A stretch of 64,000 bases of DNA from Acidaminococcus sp. (GTDB lineage Bacteria > Bacillota > Negativicutes > Acidaminococcales > Acidaminococcaceae): positions 2,993,043 through 3,057,042 of the forward strand of contig JAKVOM010000001.1 in assembly GCA_022482815.1 (NCBI GenBank), in the 5' to 3' direction. This document shows, one piece after another, positions 46,945 to 56,366 of this stretch. Positions within the stretch are counted from its first letter, which is position 1. Every line of letters begins with the position of its first letter. The position numbers were made by a program, and so were the translations under genes. The notes beneath the pieces are model-generated. The model was given only the letters and a program-made list of their open reading frames with translations, did no database searches and was not told where the DNA came from.

Positions 46945-47061
46945 GGCTTTTCCTCCTTTCTGAGGGTTAGTATCGTTTTCCCCTTCCACTCTTTAGCCTT
47001 GGGAGAGTGGATTTTCTGACGGTTTCCAAAAAACTTTAAAATTTTTTTCTGGCATATAAAA

Positions 47062-47099
47062 AGCCGGTATGAGAAGCTACTATGGCTCCCATACCGGCT
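47062..47099 (-). terminator. Terminator between type I cargo and phage early operon
   Basis: Arms AGCCGGTATG (47062-47071) and CATACCGGCT (47090-47099), then TTTTTATATG on the minus strand. It separates the hsd/tail-anchored gene block from the early operon. Confidence 0.8.
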
Positions 47100-47202
47100 A
47101 AGGTTTGTTATTGAGTTTGAAAAAAAAAAGAGGCCCGTCACTTGGACGTTCCTCTTGCATCCTATATTCCTTAAGGCGGAATTCCTACTCCGCTTACTCT
47201 GC

Positions 47203-47620
47203 TTATTTAAAAAACAGGAAATAGATGATTGCCAGTATCACGACTGCCGTAATAATCATCGGCCACTTTACTCTTTTATTGAGCCGATGATGTGCATAAA
47301 CGGCCCAAGGTTCCCGATTCCCTTTCACATAGGCCTTTTTCTCCAATATTCATTAAAATAAGTGCCGCTTTGTTTACCGTTATATCAAGCGAAGTAAAAT
47401 ATTCTCCAGCTCTTGTACGTAATTTTAGGATTTCTTCTTTATCTGCGGGATTTCTTTCAATCATTTCTTGCAAGTCTTTCTTATCCATCCCTGCAAAAAA
47501 TAATTCCAATGCGGTACATGTGACATAATATCCCATATACTCACTTAGATCGATTTCTCTTTCTGTCCACTTTTCCATAAAAGCATCCCTTCCATATTCA
47601 GCAATCGGAAGCATCCTCAA
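47203..47620 (-). pseudogene. Tail-anchored membrane protein with an A-run frameshift
   Basis: The frame from 47620 is soluble and acidic (DLSEYMGYYVTCTALELFFA) and ends at 47276 in low-quality sequence. In the +1 frame the protein continues EKKAYVKGNREPWAVYAHHR and ends in a single transmembrane helix (WPMIITAVVILAIIYFLFF) at 47203. The two join if the AAAAA run near 47345 has one base too many. The result would be ~138 aa with a C-terminal membrane anchor. It lies 15 bp after hsdR. Function unknown. A separate TTG-started 47-aa membrane peptide is an alternative. Confidence 0.55.
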
Positions 47621-47635
47621 AAGAGGCTGCTATTC

Positions 47636-50600
47636 TTACTGCTCAATCAGCTTCTGGAGCTTTTCCACGTACATCATCCTGATAGCCCCCAACAAATGTC
47701 CCCAGTACTTCAACCCGATATCCGGATGAGTCTTCCGGTATTCTTTTACATGGCTGTTCTTCTTCAAGGCGTCCTGGTTCACCTGTTTGTCGTGGGGGTC
47801 TTTTCCTGCATCGTAGGTTTCCATGAAAAATTCCAGGGCTTCCGGGTCCACGCACCATTCCTGGGCGAAGCTGTCGATGATGGCCTTTGCTTTGGCCCGC
47901 ACCCGGTCGTTCATCACATCCACGAAGCTCTGGTTCACAAAGGCTGCCGGGTTGTCCCGGTATTCCTGCCAGATTTCTTCCAGGATCTGGGCTCTGGCCG
48001 GATTGGTCTTCCGGAACCGCTCGATTTCTTCGGCGATTTCCTGGAAAATCTTCTGGTTTTTGGCACTGTCCGCAATCATCAGGGCCGATTCATCGGGCCG
48101 GGTGGCTTCCATCAGTTTCAGGATGTAATCCTCATCGATCTGGTCCCTGTGCCAGCACCGGAGCTCGTAGTTGATGGCGGTGTTCACTTCTTCGTCCCCG
48201 CCATCCCCCGGGTCCTTCTTCAATTCTTCCTTTACATTCCGGAACTTGCCGCTGTACCCTTCGATGATTTCTTCGGCAATCTTGTAATCCCGTTCCAGGT
48301 CCCGGTCCTGGAATTCAGAATACACCTGGATATCCCCGTAAGCATCGTCAAAATCCCGAAAGGCCTTCAAAAAGCTGATTTTCTGCTTTTTCGTCAGCCC
48401 ATCCACCGCTTCCGGGCGGTCTGCAATCTGCCGGAGTTTCCCCAGGGCTTCCCGGAATTTCTTTTCCGCTTCTTCCCAGGTGGGTGCCTGGACAAAGCTG
48501 CCGCCCCCGGCGGAATACAGGGTCATGGCCTCATCCACCGCCCGTTTGAAATGGGCCGGCACCTGGAAGGTGACGATCTGCCCGAACCGTTTCTGGCTGT
48601 CAAACAGCCGGTTGGTCCGGGAAAAGGCCTGGATGATCCCATAGGACCGCATGGGCTTCCGGTCGATGAACAGGGTGGACAGACAGGGAGCATCGAACCC
48701 GGTAAGCAGCCGGTCCACCACGATCACCAGGTCCAGCTGGGCTTCCCGCACCTGGTACTGGGCCTTTTTCCGGGCCAGACGGTCGTTTACATTGGCGTTG
48801 TAGGCGTTCAGCTGGTCCAGGCCGAACTGGGTACCGAACATCTCGTTGTAATCCTGCAGGGATTCCTTCATCCGGTCCTGATTCACCGTGCTGTTATCCT
48901 CATTTTCCGTAACGGAATAGGTAATGGCCACTTTGGGGAAATCCGCCAGCTTCCGTTTGATGGTGCTGCTCACTTCCAGCCCCGGCACCTTCCCCGCCTT
49001 CACATCCTGGAACAGCTTATAATACCGCTGGGCCTGCTGGATGGAACTGGTGGTGAGAATGGCGGTGAAGTTGTTCCCCTTCCCCCGGTCCAGTCCCAAC
49101 TTGCCGCTGGAACGGTTGATGATGAAATCCACCACCTGGCGCATGTGCCCTTCGTCCTCGTAGGCGGCATCCAGGATTTTCTCCCGGAGCAGGGCCTTTT
49201 CCACGCTGAACCCGTCCTGGTCTTCTTCCCAGCCGGTTACATGGTTCTCCCGGGCCAGTTCTTCCATGTCGAAGGTATTGTGGTATTCCACCTGGAACCC
49301 CAGCACAGCCCCGTCGTGGAGGGCTTCTTTGATGGTGTACCGGTGGAGGCACTTGCCGTACTGTTCCTGGGTGGTCTTGGGCAGATTCCCGGCGCTGTTC
49401 TTGGCATCCTGTTCAAAAATCGGGGTGCCGGTGAACCCGTACCACAGGGGCCGGGTAAAATACTGGTCCAGCTGAGCCTGGGCTGCCGGGGATACCGCCC
49501 GGTGACATTCATCCACTACAAACACCAGCCGGAGCTTGTGGAGCTTTTCGTATTTGTCGCACCCTTCCGGGTACCGCTTCATAACAATCTGGAGCTTCTG
49601 GATGGTGGTGACGATCACATCCCCGCCTTTGGCCTGGAGCTTCCTGACCAGGTCCCCGGTGTTGTCCGTTTCGTTCACATCGATGGTGTCATACTGGGCA
49701 TAGGCCTGGAAAGCCCCGGTGGTCTGGTTGTCCAGGTCCTTCCGGTCCACCACGAAGATCACCTTGTCCACACTGGGGATCTGGGTCAGGTAATGGGCCG
49801 TTTTGTAGGAAGTGAGGGTCTTGCCGCTCCCGGTGGTGTGCCAGATGAAGCCAGACTGGGTGCCCCCGTCCGTATAGGGATTCACGGCGTTTTTCACCGC
49901 TTCGATGGCGTGGATCTGGTAGGGCCGGAGCAGGATGATGGCCTTCCGTTCACTGTCCAACACCGTATACTGGGACACCATCCGATGGGCCGCGGGAATG
50001 GACAATACCTCCCGGGCAAAGGACAGATAGTCGGTCTGGGGCTGGTTCTTGTCATCCAGCCACAGGGACAGAAACTGGGGATTCAGACTGCTTTCCGCAG
50101 CGGCCGCAATGTACCGGGTATCCGTCCCGTTGGATACCACGAACATCTGGAGGGTGGAAAAAATATCCCGGAACACTCCTTCTTTCAGGTATTTCTTAAT
50201 CTGGTTGAAGGCCTCCATATAGGGATGGGCCCGGTTCTTCAGTTCGATATGGATCATGGGCAGCCCGTTGATGAGGAGGGTCACGTCTCCCCGGCGGTTC
50301 CGGTCCAGAGCCTCCCTCCGGGGGAACTGGATCTGGTGCACCGCTTCGTACACCGAAGAACCCCCGGCAATATCCACCCGTTTGAACACCACCGGGTGGA
50401 TGGTGCCCAGGCTGGCGTCTTCCCGCTGGATATCCACCCGGGCCACCCCGTTTTCGCCCAGCATCCACTTGGCCCCGTCGTAAAAGGTGGGGAATCGGAG
50501 CTGGTTCTGCACCTGGAGGAATTCCCCATCGGTGAGGGGATGGGCGTCAAACAGCTCCTTGTTGTTGTTCACCAAGATCCGCCGGAAATTGTCCCACAGG

Positions 50601-50707
50601 TCCTGGATGGTGTGAAGGTCCTCCCGGAGTGTCCACTGGGACTGCTGTTCCGTCAGCTGCCGGAGCAGGTGCTGTTCCATGCTTTCTTCCGATTCATAGG
50701 AAGTCAT
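47636..50707 (-). CDS. hsdR: Type I restriction endonuclease subunit R (HsdR)
   Basis: 1023 aa. An N-terminal nuclease domain (GDVTLLINGLPMIHIELKNR, the D...ExK site), then a superfamily 2 translocase: Walker A HTTGSGKTLTS, VDRKDLDNQ, DECHR box (VFVVDECHRAV), GFTGTP motif III and the late IQAFSRTNR motif VI. It cuts far from the recognition site when HsdMS finds unmethylated DNA. It is noticeably GC-richer than the neighbouring hsdS recognition domains. Twelve bases after hsdS, so the order is M-S-R. Confidence 0.95.
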   Translation of the reverse strand: MTSYESEESMEQHLLRQLTEQQSQWTLREDLHTIQDLWDNFRRILVNNNKELFDAHPLTDGEFLQVQNQLRFPTFYDGAKWMLGENGVARVDIQREDASLGTIHPVVFKRVDIAGGSSVYEAVHQIQFPRREALDRNRRGDVTLLINGLPMIHIELKNRAHPYMEAFNQIKKYLKEGVFRDIFSTLQMFVVSNGTDTRYIAAAAESSLNPQFLSLWLDDKNQPQTDYLSFAREVLSIPAAHRMVSQYTVLDSERKAIILLRPYQIHAIEAVKNAVNPYTDGGTQSGFIWHTTGSGKTLTSYKTAHYLTQIPSVDKVIFVVDRKDLDNQTTGAFQAYAQYDTIDVNETDNTGDLVRKLQAKGGDVIVTTIQKLQIVMKRYPEGCDKYEKLHKLRLVFVVDECHRAVSPAAQAQLDQYFTRPLWYGFTGTPIFEQDAKNSAGNLPKTTQEQYGKCLHRYTIKEALHDGAVLGFQVEYHNTFDMEELARENHVTGWEEDQDGFSVEKALLREKILDAAYEDEGHMRQVVDFIINRSSGKLGLDRGKGNNFTAILTTSSIQQAQRYYKLFQDVKAGKVPGLEVSSTIKRKLADFPKVAITYSVTENEDNSTVNQDRMKESLQDYNEMFGTQFGLDQLNAYNANVNDRLARKKAQYQVREAQLDLVIVVDRLLTGFDAPCLSTLFIDRKPMRSYGIIQAFSRTNRLFDSQKRFGQIVTFQVPAHFKRAVDEAMTLYSAGGGSFVQAPTWEEAEKKFREALGKLRQIADRPEAVDGLTKKQKISFLKAFRDFDDAYGDIQVYSEFQDRDLERDYKIAEEIIEGYSGKFRNVKEELKKDPGDGGDEEVNTAINYELRCWHRDQIDEDYILKLMEATRPDESALMIADSAKNQKIFQEIAEEIERFRKTNPARAQILEEIWQEYRDNPAAFVNQSFVDVMNDRVRAKAKAIIDSFAQEWCVDPEALEFFMETYDAGKDPHDKQVNQDALKKNSHVKEYRKTHPDIGLKYWGHLLGAIRMMYVEKLQKLIEQ

Positions 50708-50719
50708 ACAGGTTCCCCC

Positions 50720-51937
50720 TTATACAAACAGATTTTGCAGCAGGAATTTTTTTACTGCCTGGAATTGAGCTATTTTTTGCTGGTGGAGTGTGATAATATC
50801 ATCTATTTTTTCCATTTGCTTAGCAATTTTATTTTGTTCTTTAATCGATGCCGGTACTCTGATAGAAATTTTACTTAATATCGGAAATTTTAAGTTCCAA
50901 TTATCTGAAGTGATTCCTTGCGAATTGACTTGAAAAATATACAGTATATCTTTTTTCTTAAATAAATAAGATACAAATTTTGAATTGATTCCATTCTTTG
51001 GTTTTAAAATTGTATACGCTGGACTTACAATTCCTTCATAGGTTGAAACTCCACTTGCTCCCTGCCACATTCTCATAGAATTATAAGCAATATCACCTAT
51101 ACAGACCTTTTTATATTTCGACTTGTCTTGATTTGAACTGTCATGTCTTTCCAGTTCAGAAAATCGTTTTACACCTTCATTTATTGTAACTGATAACAAT
51201 TCACCATTGGGCATACCCTCTTTTCGTTCATCAAAACAATCTCCGATTTTCCGTTCTTCCCAATCCCCCGTAAACCCTTTGAACCGGATTTTCGGGACCT
51301 TCTCCCCTTTGGCCGGGAATAGGTTCTGGAGGAAATAGGCTTTCAGCTTTTTCAGCTGGTCCAGTTTCTGCTGGTTGAGGGTGAGAAGGTGGTCAGCCTC
51401 ATTTAAAAAATCACCAACTTTATATTGTTCCTCAAAAGTAGGCACTGATATGGGCATTTTGAAAAAAACACTGTCTTTAATGGCAAATCTATCAGAACGA
51501 GCACCAGTATCCCCATTCAAATACATGAATTTATACCAATGGCTGCTCTTAAAAAACCATTCAAGATACGATTCATCAATTTCATGAGGTTTAAAAACAG
51601 TGTAGAGAGGAGACATTACACCCGTTCTGCCTAATTTATTGCGATTGATTGGTCCTACAGGTGCAGAAGTCGAGATTCTAGGATTATAGACAAAGTCATT
51701 ATCTTCTACTACATAATAACCATTTATATTTTCAATGTTGGAAATACTATGGTCAAAATATTCCTTTTGGCTTACAATTCCCTGCTCTGCAGAATTTGTT
51801 AACGTCTCCTTGTACCTATGCTCTTTATTTTTCGAGGTAACTTTATCAGCAATTTCTCCCAACTTCCGCTGTTCCCAATCGCCCGTAAACCCCGTAAACC
51901 GTACCGCCGGAACCTTTTTCATTTCTTTTTTCATCAT
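50720..51937 (-). CDS. hsdS: Type I restriction specificity subunit S (HsdS)
   Basis: 405 aa with two target-recognition domains. Each half begins with the same conserved motif (RFTGFTGDWEQRKLGEI near residue 12, RFKGFTGDWEERKIGDC near 215) and ends in a helical spacer (LTLNQQKLDQLKKLKAYFLQNLF and LHQQKIAQFQAVKKFLLQNLF). The domains are AT-rich compared with the conserved parts, as is usual for shuffled recognition domains. AAGGAGATGGG precedes the start. The DNA site cannot be predicted. Confidence 0.92.
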   Translation of the reverse strand: MMKKEMKKVPAVRFTGFTGDWEQRKLGEIADKVTSKNKEHRYKETLTNSAEQGIVSQKEYFDHSISNIENINGYYVVEDNDFVYNPRISTSAPVGPINRNKLGRTGVMSPLYTVFKPHEIDESYLEWFFKSSHWYKFMYLNGDTGARSDRFAIKDSVFFKMPISVPTFEEQYKVGDFLNEADHLLTLNQQKLDQLKKLKAYFLQNLFPAKGEKVPKIRFKGFTGDWEERKIGDCFDERKEGMPNGELLSVTINEGVKRFSELERHDSSNQDKSKYKKVCIGDIAYNSMRMWQGASGVSTYEGIVSPAYTILKPKNGINSKFVSYLFKKKDILYIFQVNSQGITSDNWNLKFPILSKISIRVPASIKEQNKIAKQMEKIDDIITLHQQKIAQFQAVKKFLLQNLFV

Positions 51938-51946
51938 CCCATCTCC

Positions 51947-53554
51947 TTACTGAAACAGGTGAAGCAGGTCCTGAAGGTCTTTAGCCTTCTTGAGATCGGT
52001 GGTGGTCAGGTCTCCCATCATGTCCGCCAGTTCTTTTTCGGCTGCCTGGATCTGTGCGTTGGTATCCGCCAGTTCCCTATTCACTTCTCCCAGATCGATT
52101 TCCGGTTCCGGTTCGGAGGTATCCACATACCGGGGGATGTTCAGGTTGAAGTCGTTTTCCTGGATTTCTTCAAAGGAGGCCACATGGGCGAATTTGTCCA
52201 CGTCCTTCCGGTCCACATAGGCCTGGAACAGCTTCTGGATGTTGGCCGGGGTCAGTGTGTTCTTGGCCTTGCCTTTTTCAAATTCCTGGCTGCCGTCGAT
52301 GAACAGCACATCCCGGCCGGGGCGGTCTTTTTTCAGCACCATGATGATGGTAGGGATGCCGGTGGAATAGAAAATCCCCGCCGGGAGGCCGATTACCGCA
52401 TAGATATTGCCTTTTTCCAGCAGCTTCTGGCGGATCTTCCCTTCCGCAGCACCCCGGAACAGCACCCCATGGGGCAGGACGATGCCCATGGTACCGGAAT
52501 CCCGCAGATGGTATAGGCCATGGAGCAAAAAGGCATAGTCGGCCTTGGATTTGGGGGCCAGAACCCCGTAATCGGAAAACCGGGGGTCATTGAGGAACCC
52601 CTTGTCCGCACTCCAGTGCTGGGAATAGGGCGGATTCATCATCACCCCGTCAAAAGTCGTCACTTCATCACTGGGCCAGTCCCGGTCCAGGGTATCCGCA
52701 TTCCGCAGATGCTGGTTGGTGGCGGCAATGCCGTGGATGATCATATTCATCCGGGCCAGGTTATAGGTGGATGTTTTGATTTCCTGGCCGTAATACTCTA
52801 TGGAATCCACATCCTTGATATAATGGCGTACATTCAGCAGCAGGGAACCGGATCCCATGGCCGGATCGTAGGCACTGAACCCCTTTTTGGCTTCCTGGCC
52901 CCAGGTTACAATGTGAGTCAGCAGCTGGGAAACCGATTGGGGGGTATAGAATTCTCCCGCCTTCTGGCCCATATCCGAAGCAAAGGTGCCGATCAGGTAT
53001 TCATAGGCATCCCCCAGCACGTCCCCGCTGTGGCTGTCCAGGTTCAGGGGCGCCAGGGCCGTCATCACCTGGGCAATCATGTCGTTCCGTTTCTGGGGCG
53101 TGGACCCCAGCTTGGTAGAATACAGGTCCACATCGTCGAACAGATGGCCCAGAAGGTCCGAATTGGACTGTTCAATATCCCGGAACGCCTGGTTCAGATT
53201 TTCCAGCTGGAACTGCTGCTTCCGGATGGAATCCATCAAAGCAGTAAAGGTAAAGTCCGGCTTGATTTCATAATCCATATTCATGGTTTCCAGCAGGTCA
53301 TCATGGAATTCTTCATCCTCGTAATATTTCTTGTACACAGCCTGGCGGGCCTCTTCCGTGGTCACTGCCTCTTCTTCCAGTTCTCCGGAATCCACCAGGG
53401 CATCGGCTGCCGCTTCCAGGGTTTTATCAGACAGATGCTTGTAAAAAATAAGGCCCAGGGCATAGTTCATGTAGTCCGCTGCCCCCATGGTTTGGCGCAT
53501 CACGTTGGCAGAATCCCACAGAACCTGTTCCAGGCTTTTTTCTTCGTTGTTCAT
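51947..53554 (-). CDS. hsdM: Type I DNA methyltransferase subunit M (HsdM)
   Basis: 535 aa gamma-class adenine-N6 methyltransferase. SAM-binding motif I YDPAMGSGSLL and catalytic NPPYSQHW in the right order. N-terminal HsdM_N domain (WDSANVMRQTMGAADYMNY) and C-terminal coiled coil (ELADTNAQIQAAEKELADM). AAAGGAG precedes ATG 53554. First gene of hsdMSR; divergent from the J-domain gene. Confidence 0.95.
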   Translation of the reverse strand: MNNEEKSLEQVLWDSANVMRQTMGAADYMNYALGLIFYKHLSDKTLEAAADALVDSGELEEEAVTTEEARQAVYKKYYEDEEFHDDLLETMNMDYEIKPDFTFTALMDSIRKQQFQLENLNQAFRDIEQSNSDLLGHLFDDVDLYSTKLGSTPQKRNDMIAQVMTALAPLNLDSHSGDVLGDAYEYLIGTFASDMGQKAGEFYTPQSVSQLLTHIVTWGQEAKKGFSAYDPAMGSGSLLLNVRHYIKDVDSIEYYGQEIKTSTYNLARMNMIIHGIAATNQHLRNADTLDRDWPSDEVTTFDGVMMNPPYSQHWSADKGFLNDPRFSDYGVLAPKSKADYAFLLHGLYHLRDSGTMGIVLPHGVLFRGAAEGKIRQKLLEKGNIYAVIGLPAGIFYSTGIPTIIMVLKKDRPGRDVLFIDGSQEFEKGKAKNTLTPANIQKLFQAYVDRKDVDKFAHVASFEEIQENDFNLNIPRYVDTSEPEPEIDLGEVNRELADTNAQIQAAEKELADMMGDLTTTDLKKAKDLQDLLHLFQ

Positions 53555-53961
53555 GGTTGTGAATCTCCTTTGGCCAAAAGTAGAAATTTTTCTGAGATGA
53601 TTCTATTTTATCATAGAACCATTTCTCTTTCATTTCTCAGTTCTCTGTATTCCTTCTTTTCCTCATCGGTTACGCTATTATTTATTATAGCATAGACACA
53701 GTTCGAATTTTAGGACACTTAAAATTCTATACTTGTTTCAGAAGCCAGATTTCTCTCTAAACTTTAGATATTTCTGCATTATCGTTGAAATATTTTTTAT
53801 GATGCATTAATTTCAAAAATACGATAGAATAAAATCATCAATGTATTTATTCACCTAAATTATTCCCGAGGAAGGATTAAATTATCTATAGGTTGTCATT
53901 TGTTATTTGCAATCTCAGATGGAGTCATTTTCTTAGAGATATCCTTCAGGAGGCATTTTAA
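53555..53961. other. AT-rich divergent promoter region
   Basis: 407 bp without a supported gene, between hsdM (minus) and the J-domain gene (plus). It marks the jump from GC-rich hsd DNA to a strongly AT-rich block. CAGGAGG before 53962 is the J-domain gene's ribosome site. No strong hairpin or operator was recognised. Confidence 0.5.
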
Positions 53962-54441
53962 ATGGTTGATTATTACGAGATTTTAGAGGTACATCCAAAA
54001 GCCTCTCCAGAAATTATAAAAAAAGCTTATTTCATTTTAGCCAAAAAATATCATCCTGATGTATATCCGGATAAGGAGTTTGCCGTCAAAAAGATGGCAC
54101 TTTTAAATGAAGCCTATAGTGTACTGAGCGACCCAGAAAAAAGAAGAACTTATGATTCTCGAAGAAATGGTACTTCCAGGGAATCGGCCCAAAATAATCA
54201 GAGTCGAAACACATCTTCTTCAGCAAGAAATTCATCCCAAAACACAACCGAAAGACAGAGGCAACAATATCAAGATAACAGTACATCCGATGACCTATCA
54301 CCATTGCAAATTTGTATTCTCCGTGCCTTACATTTAGCCAAAGAAAATGGTGAAAAAATATACAATCCAGAGGATCCATTAACATTAAGGCGAGTAAACG
54401 GGATTGGCTTTACCTTAATTGGAAAAAAAAGAAGAAGATAA
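53962..54441 (+). CDS. J-domain protein, N-terminal part (frameshifted)
   Basis: 159 aa: a J domain at residues 1-66 ([16 protein letters not shown] at 31-33, [17 protein letters not shown]), a Ser/Asn/Gln-rich linker, then [18 protein letters not shown] before TAA. The last part matches the start of a C-terminal domain often attached to J domains, and that domain continues in the next frame from 54419. The break is at an A8 run (54423-54430); one A fewer joins both. J domains stimulate Hsp70 ATPase. Low GC and plus-strand orientation set this block apart from its neighbours. Confidence 0.8.
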   Translation: MVDYYEILEVHPKASPEIIKKAYFILAKKYHPDVYPDKEFAVKKMALLNEAYSVLSDPEKRRTYDSRRNGTSRESAQNNQSRNTSSSARNSSQNTTERQRQQYQDNSTSDDLSPLQICILRALHLAKENGEKIYNPEDPLTLRRVNGIGFTLIGKKRRR

Positions 54442-55144
54442 ATATAGCGGGAGCTATATTAAATCATACTGGTTTACCATTCTATGGATTCCTGTTTTTC
54501 CTATAAAAGAATATCGTGTTTTGAGTCCTTCCATGGATTCATACATTATCATAAGTTCTAGGCGATCTTCTGGATTTAAATTATTGCAAGCTGTTGCATT
54601 TGCTATATGGGGCTTAATAATTTTTGCAGGCGTAAGTTCATCGAATTCTACAAGTAAAAAATCTCAACCGCCAAAAGCTCCATATAAAGCAGTAAATAAA
54701 GCCCCTGCTAAAGCAGCTCCAGTAAAACCCTCTTCTAAATTGACCCCCAAAAAAGGTGTAGTTACAGGATATGTCAAAGGAGAGCCCATTAAAAATAATA
54801 AAGGGTATAGCACAATCGAAGTCGACAATTCCCAGAACAGTGCACCAGTTTATGTGAGGATTTGGTCCTTAGATGGCTCCCCTAGACCTGTACGGTGTTT
54901 TACCATTAGAGAGGGTGAAAAATTCACAGCAAAAAATATAACTCCTGGAAATTATGATGTCCGTTTTAAATATCTTTATGAAGAACAAGATGCTAAGGCT
55001 GGGTCAAAATCACAACCAGTAAAAATAGAAGAAAAACCCAGTCCCTTTGGAGATGGAATTCAATATACGAGCTATAGTTTGACACTGTTTACGGTAAGGA
55101 ATGGAAACACACGCATGGACGAAATTTCTATAGATGAAATTTAG
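54419..55144 (+). CDS. Membrane-linked C-terminal part of the J-domain protein
   Basis: 241 aa read from a TTG at 54419, probably not independently started because no ribosome site precedes it. It begins [21 protein letters not shown] followed by EYRVL, a pattern found in J-domain fusion proteins. One transmembrane helix follows ([18 protein letters not shown]), then a Lys/Pro/Ala-rich linker, and a beta-rich domain ([32 protein letters not shown]) resembling carboxypeptidase-regulatory-like folds. Best read with 53962-54441 as one ~400-aa protein broken by a one-base insertion. Confidence 0.65.
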   Translation: MEKKEEDKYSGSYIKSYWFTILWIPVFPIKEYRVLSPSMDSYIIISSRRSSGFKLLQAVAFAIWGLIIFAGVSSSNSTSKKSQPPKAPYKAVNKAPAKAAPVKPSSKLTPKKGVVTGYVKGEPIKNNKGYSTIEVDNSQNSAPVYVRIWSLDGSPRPVRCFTIREGEKFTAKNITPGNYDVRFKYLYEEQDAKAGSKSQPVKIEEKPSPFGDGIQYTSYSLTLFTVRNGNTRMDEISIDEI

Positions 55145-55184
55145 TTCTAGCAAGTACCGTTTTGTTGAAAAGAAGCAGGTTAAA

Positions 55185-55631
55185 ATGAAAAAAATAATTA
55201 ATGTTTTTCTACTTATTGCAATGTTTTCTTGCTTTCTAACACCTTGTTTTGCAGAGTTTCAACCAAATCCTAAGCGATGGACATGGATTGCATCAAATTC
55301 TACTAGAAGTATATGGTTTGATAGACAATCAATCTATGCAAGAAAAGAAGATGGCTATAAAAAGGTCAATTTATGGTTGTTGTTTTATAGAAATTCTCCA
55401 AAAGAAGAGATAATGGAATGTGACTGGACTGTAGATCTTATAAATAGAAAGCTCTCGATGAATAATGTATATGTTTATGATATGAATTGGAATCTCATAG
55501 ATCAAATAGAAGATGATGAAAATAATCGAATTTGGAAACCAGTTGTTCCTGAAACCGCTTCAGAAAAGATATACAAAATTGCTAAATACTTCTATCTCAA
55601 AAATTATTCAAAAAAAGCAAAGTCAACTTAA
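55185..55631 (+). CDS. Small exported protein, unknown function
   Basis: 148 aa. Signal peptide MKKIINVFLLIAMFSCFLT with CFAEF cleavage region. The mature part starts KRWTWIASNSTRSIWFDRQS, a pattern seen in small Negativicute surface proteins, with no known function. GAAGCAGG precedes ATG 55185. 40 bp after the J-domain-linked gene, same direction; AT-rich. Confidence 0.68.
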   Translation: MKKIINVFLLIAMFSCFLTPCFAEFQPNPKRWTWIASNSTRSIWFDRQSIYARKEDGYKKVNLWLLFYRNSPKEEIMECDWTVDLINRKLSMNNVYVYDMNWNLIDQIEDDENNRIWKPVVPETASEKIYKIAKYFYLKNYSKKAKST

Positions 55632-55732
55632 ATGACAAAACTATAACTATAATAAATATTACAAAATATTTGGTATATAATAAAAAGCCATTATATTAAT
55701 TTAATTTTATTCACATAGGGAGGTTGGAAAAA

Positions 55733-56326
55733 ATGAAAAAATTCTTTTTCATACTTGTTGCACTTTTTACCTTTGCGTTTTCATCATCAGTCTCTGCAGC
55801 GGATGACGACTGGATTTACGCTGGGCGATTTGGTCTGTTATGGACCCCACCAGTTGCACATAATGTAGATATGTATTTAATCAATCATCTAACAACCTTT
55901 CGCGGAATTACGTCTATGAGGGATTCTGAAAGTCAGTTACCATATGATGTCTATTATAAACATGACCATTCAACAGATACTGGTGATAACCACCATGAGT
56001 ATAACAACCACAGTTTTCAGTTCCAAGTTAAAATTGTCCCATTAAATGTCCACGGAACAACGATGGGGTCAGGCACTTATGCAGGTACAATTATATGTAG
56101 CTATAAAATTGCAGCCAAAGGTGCCTTCGGTGTCGTAATGAAAAGCTTCAAGATTTTTGATACTAACACCGATCAACAACTTTTTAATGCAGAAGGAAAT
56201 TTTGGATCAGAGATAATGTACAAAGACTCTGCAGCTGAAGCAATTCTAAAAGACAGTGCACCACATCCCGTTTCCCAAAGTACGGCAAATCAATTAAATG
56301 GTACAGGATATTATAAATATAGATAA
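55733..56326 (+). CDS. Small exported protein, unknown function
   Basis: 197 aa. Signal peptide KKFFFILVALFTFAFSSSVS then AADDD. The mature part has a His/Asp-rich loop (YKHDHSTDTGDNHHEYNNHS) that could bind metal. AGGGAGG supports ATG 55733. Last gene of the AT-rich plus-strand block, convergent with the phage lysis operon and separated from it by a shared terminator. Confidence 0.68.
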   Translation: MKKFFFILVALFTFAFSSSVSAADDDWIYAGRFGLLWTPPVAHNVDMYLINHLTTFRGITSMRDSESQLPYDVYYKHDHSTDTGDNHHEYNNHSFQFQVKIVPLNVHGTTMGSGTYAGTIICSYKIAAKGAFGVVMKSFKIFDTNTDQQLFNAEGNFGSEIMYKDSAAEAILKDSAPHPVSQSTANQLNGTGYYKYR

Positions 56327-56329
56327 AAA

Positions 56330-56366
56330 TAGAGCCATGGTAGGATTTCCCCCACCATGGCCCTCT
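56330..56366. terminator. Bidirectional terminator between convergent operons
   Basis: Arms GCCATGGT (56334-56341) and ACCATGGC (56354-56361), extended by AGAG/CTCT, with A-rich and T-rich flanks. Confidence 0.75.

Noticed and set aside
47696..50878. A 1060-codon plus-strand frame opposite hsdR
   Set aside because: It is the antisense shadow of a GC-rich gene with complete type I restriction motifs on the other strand; its translation has no recognisable domains.
54419..54441. Programmed -1 frameshift at the A-run of the J-domain gene
   Set aside because: The frames differ by +1 (one A too many), which does not fit the usual -1 slippery-site mechanism; transcriptional slippage or mutation is more likely.
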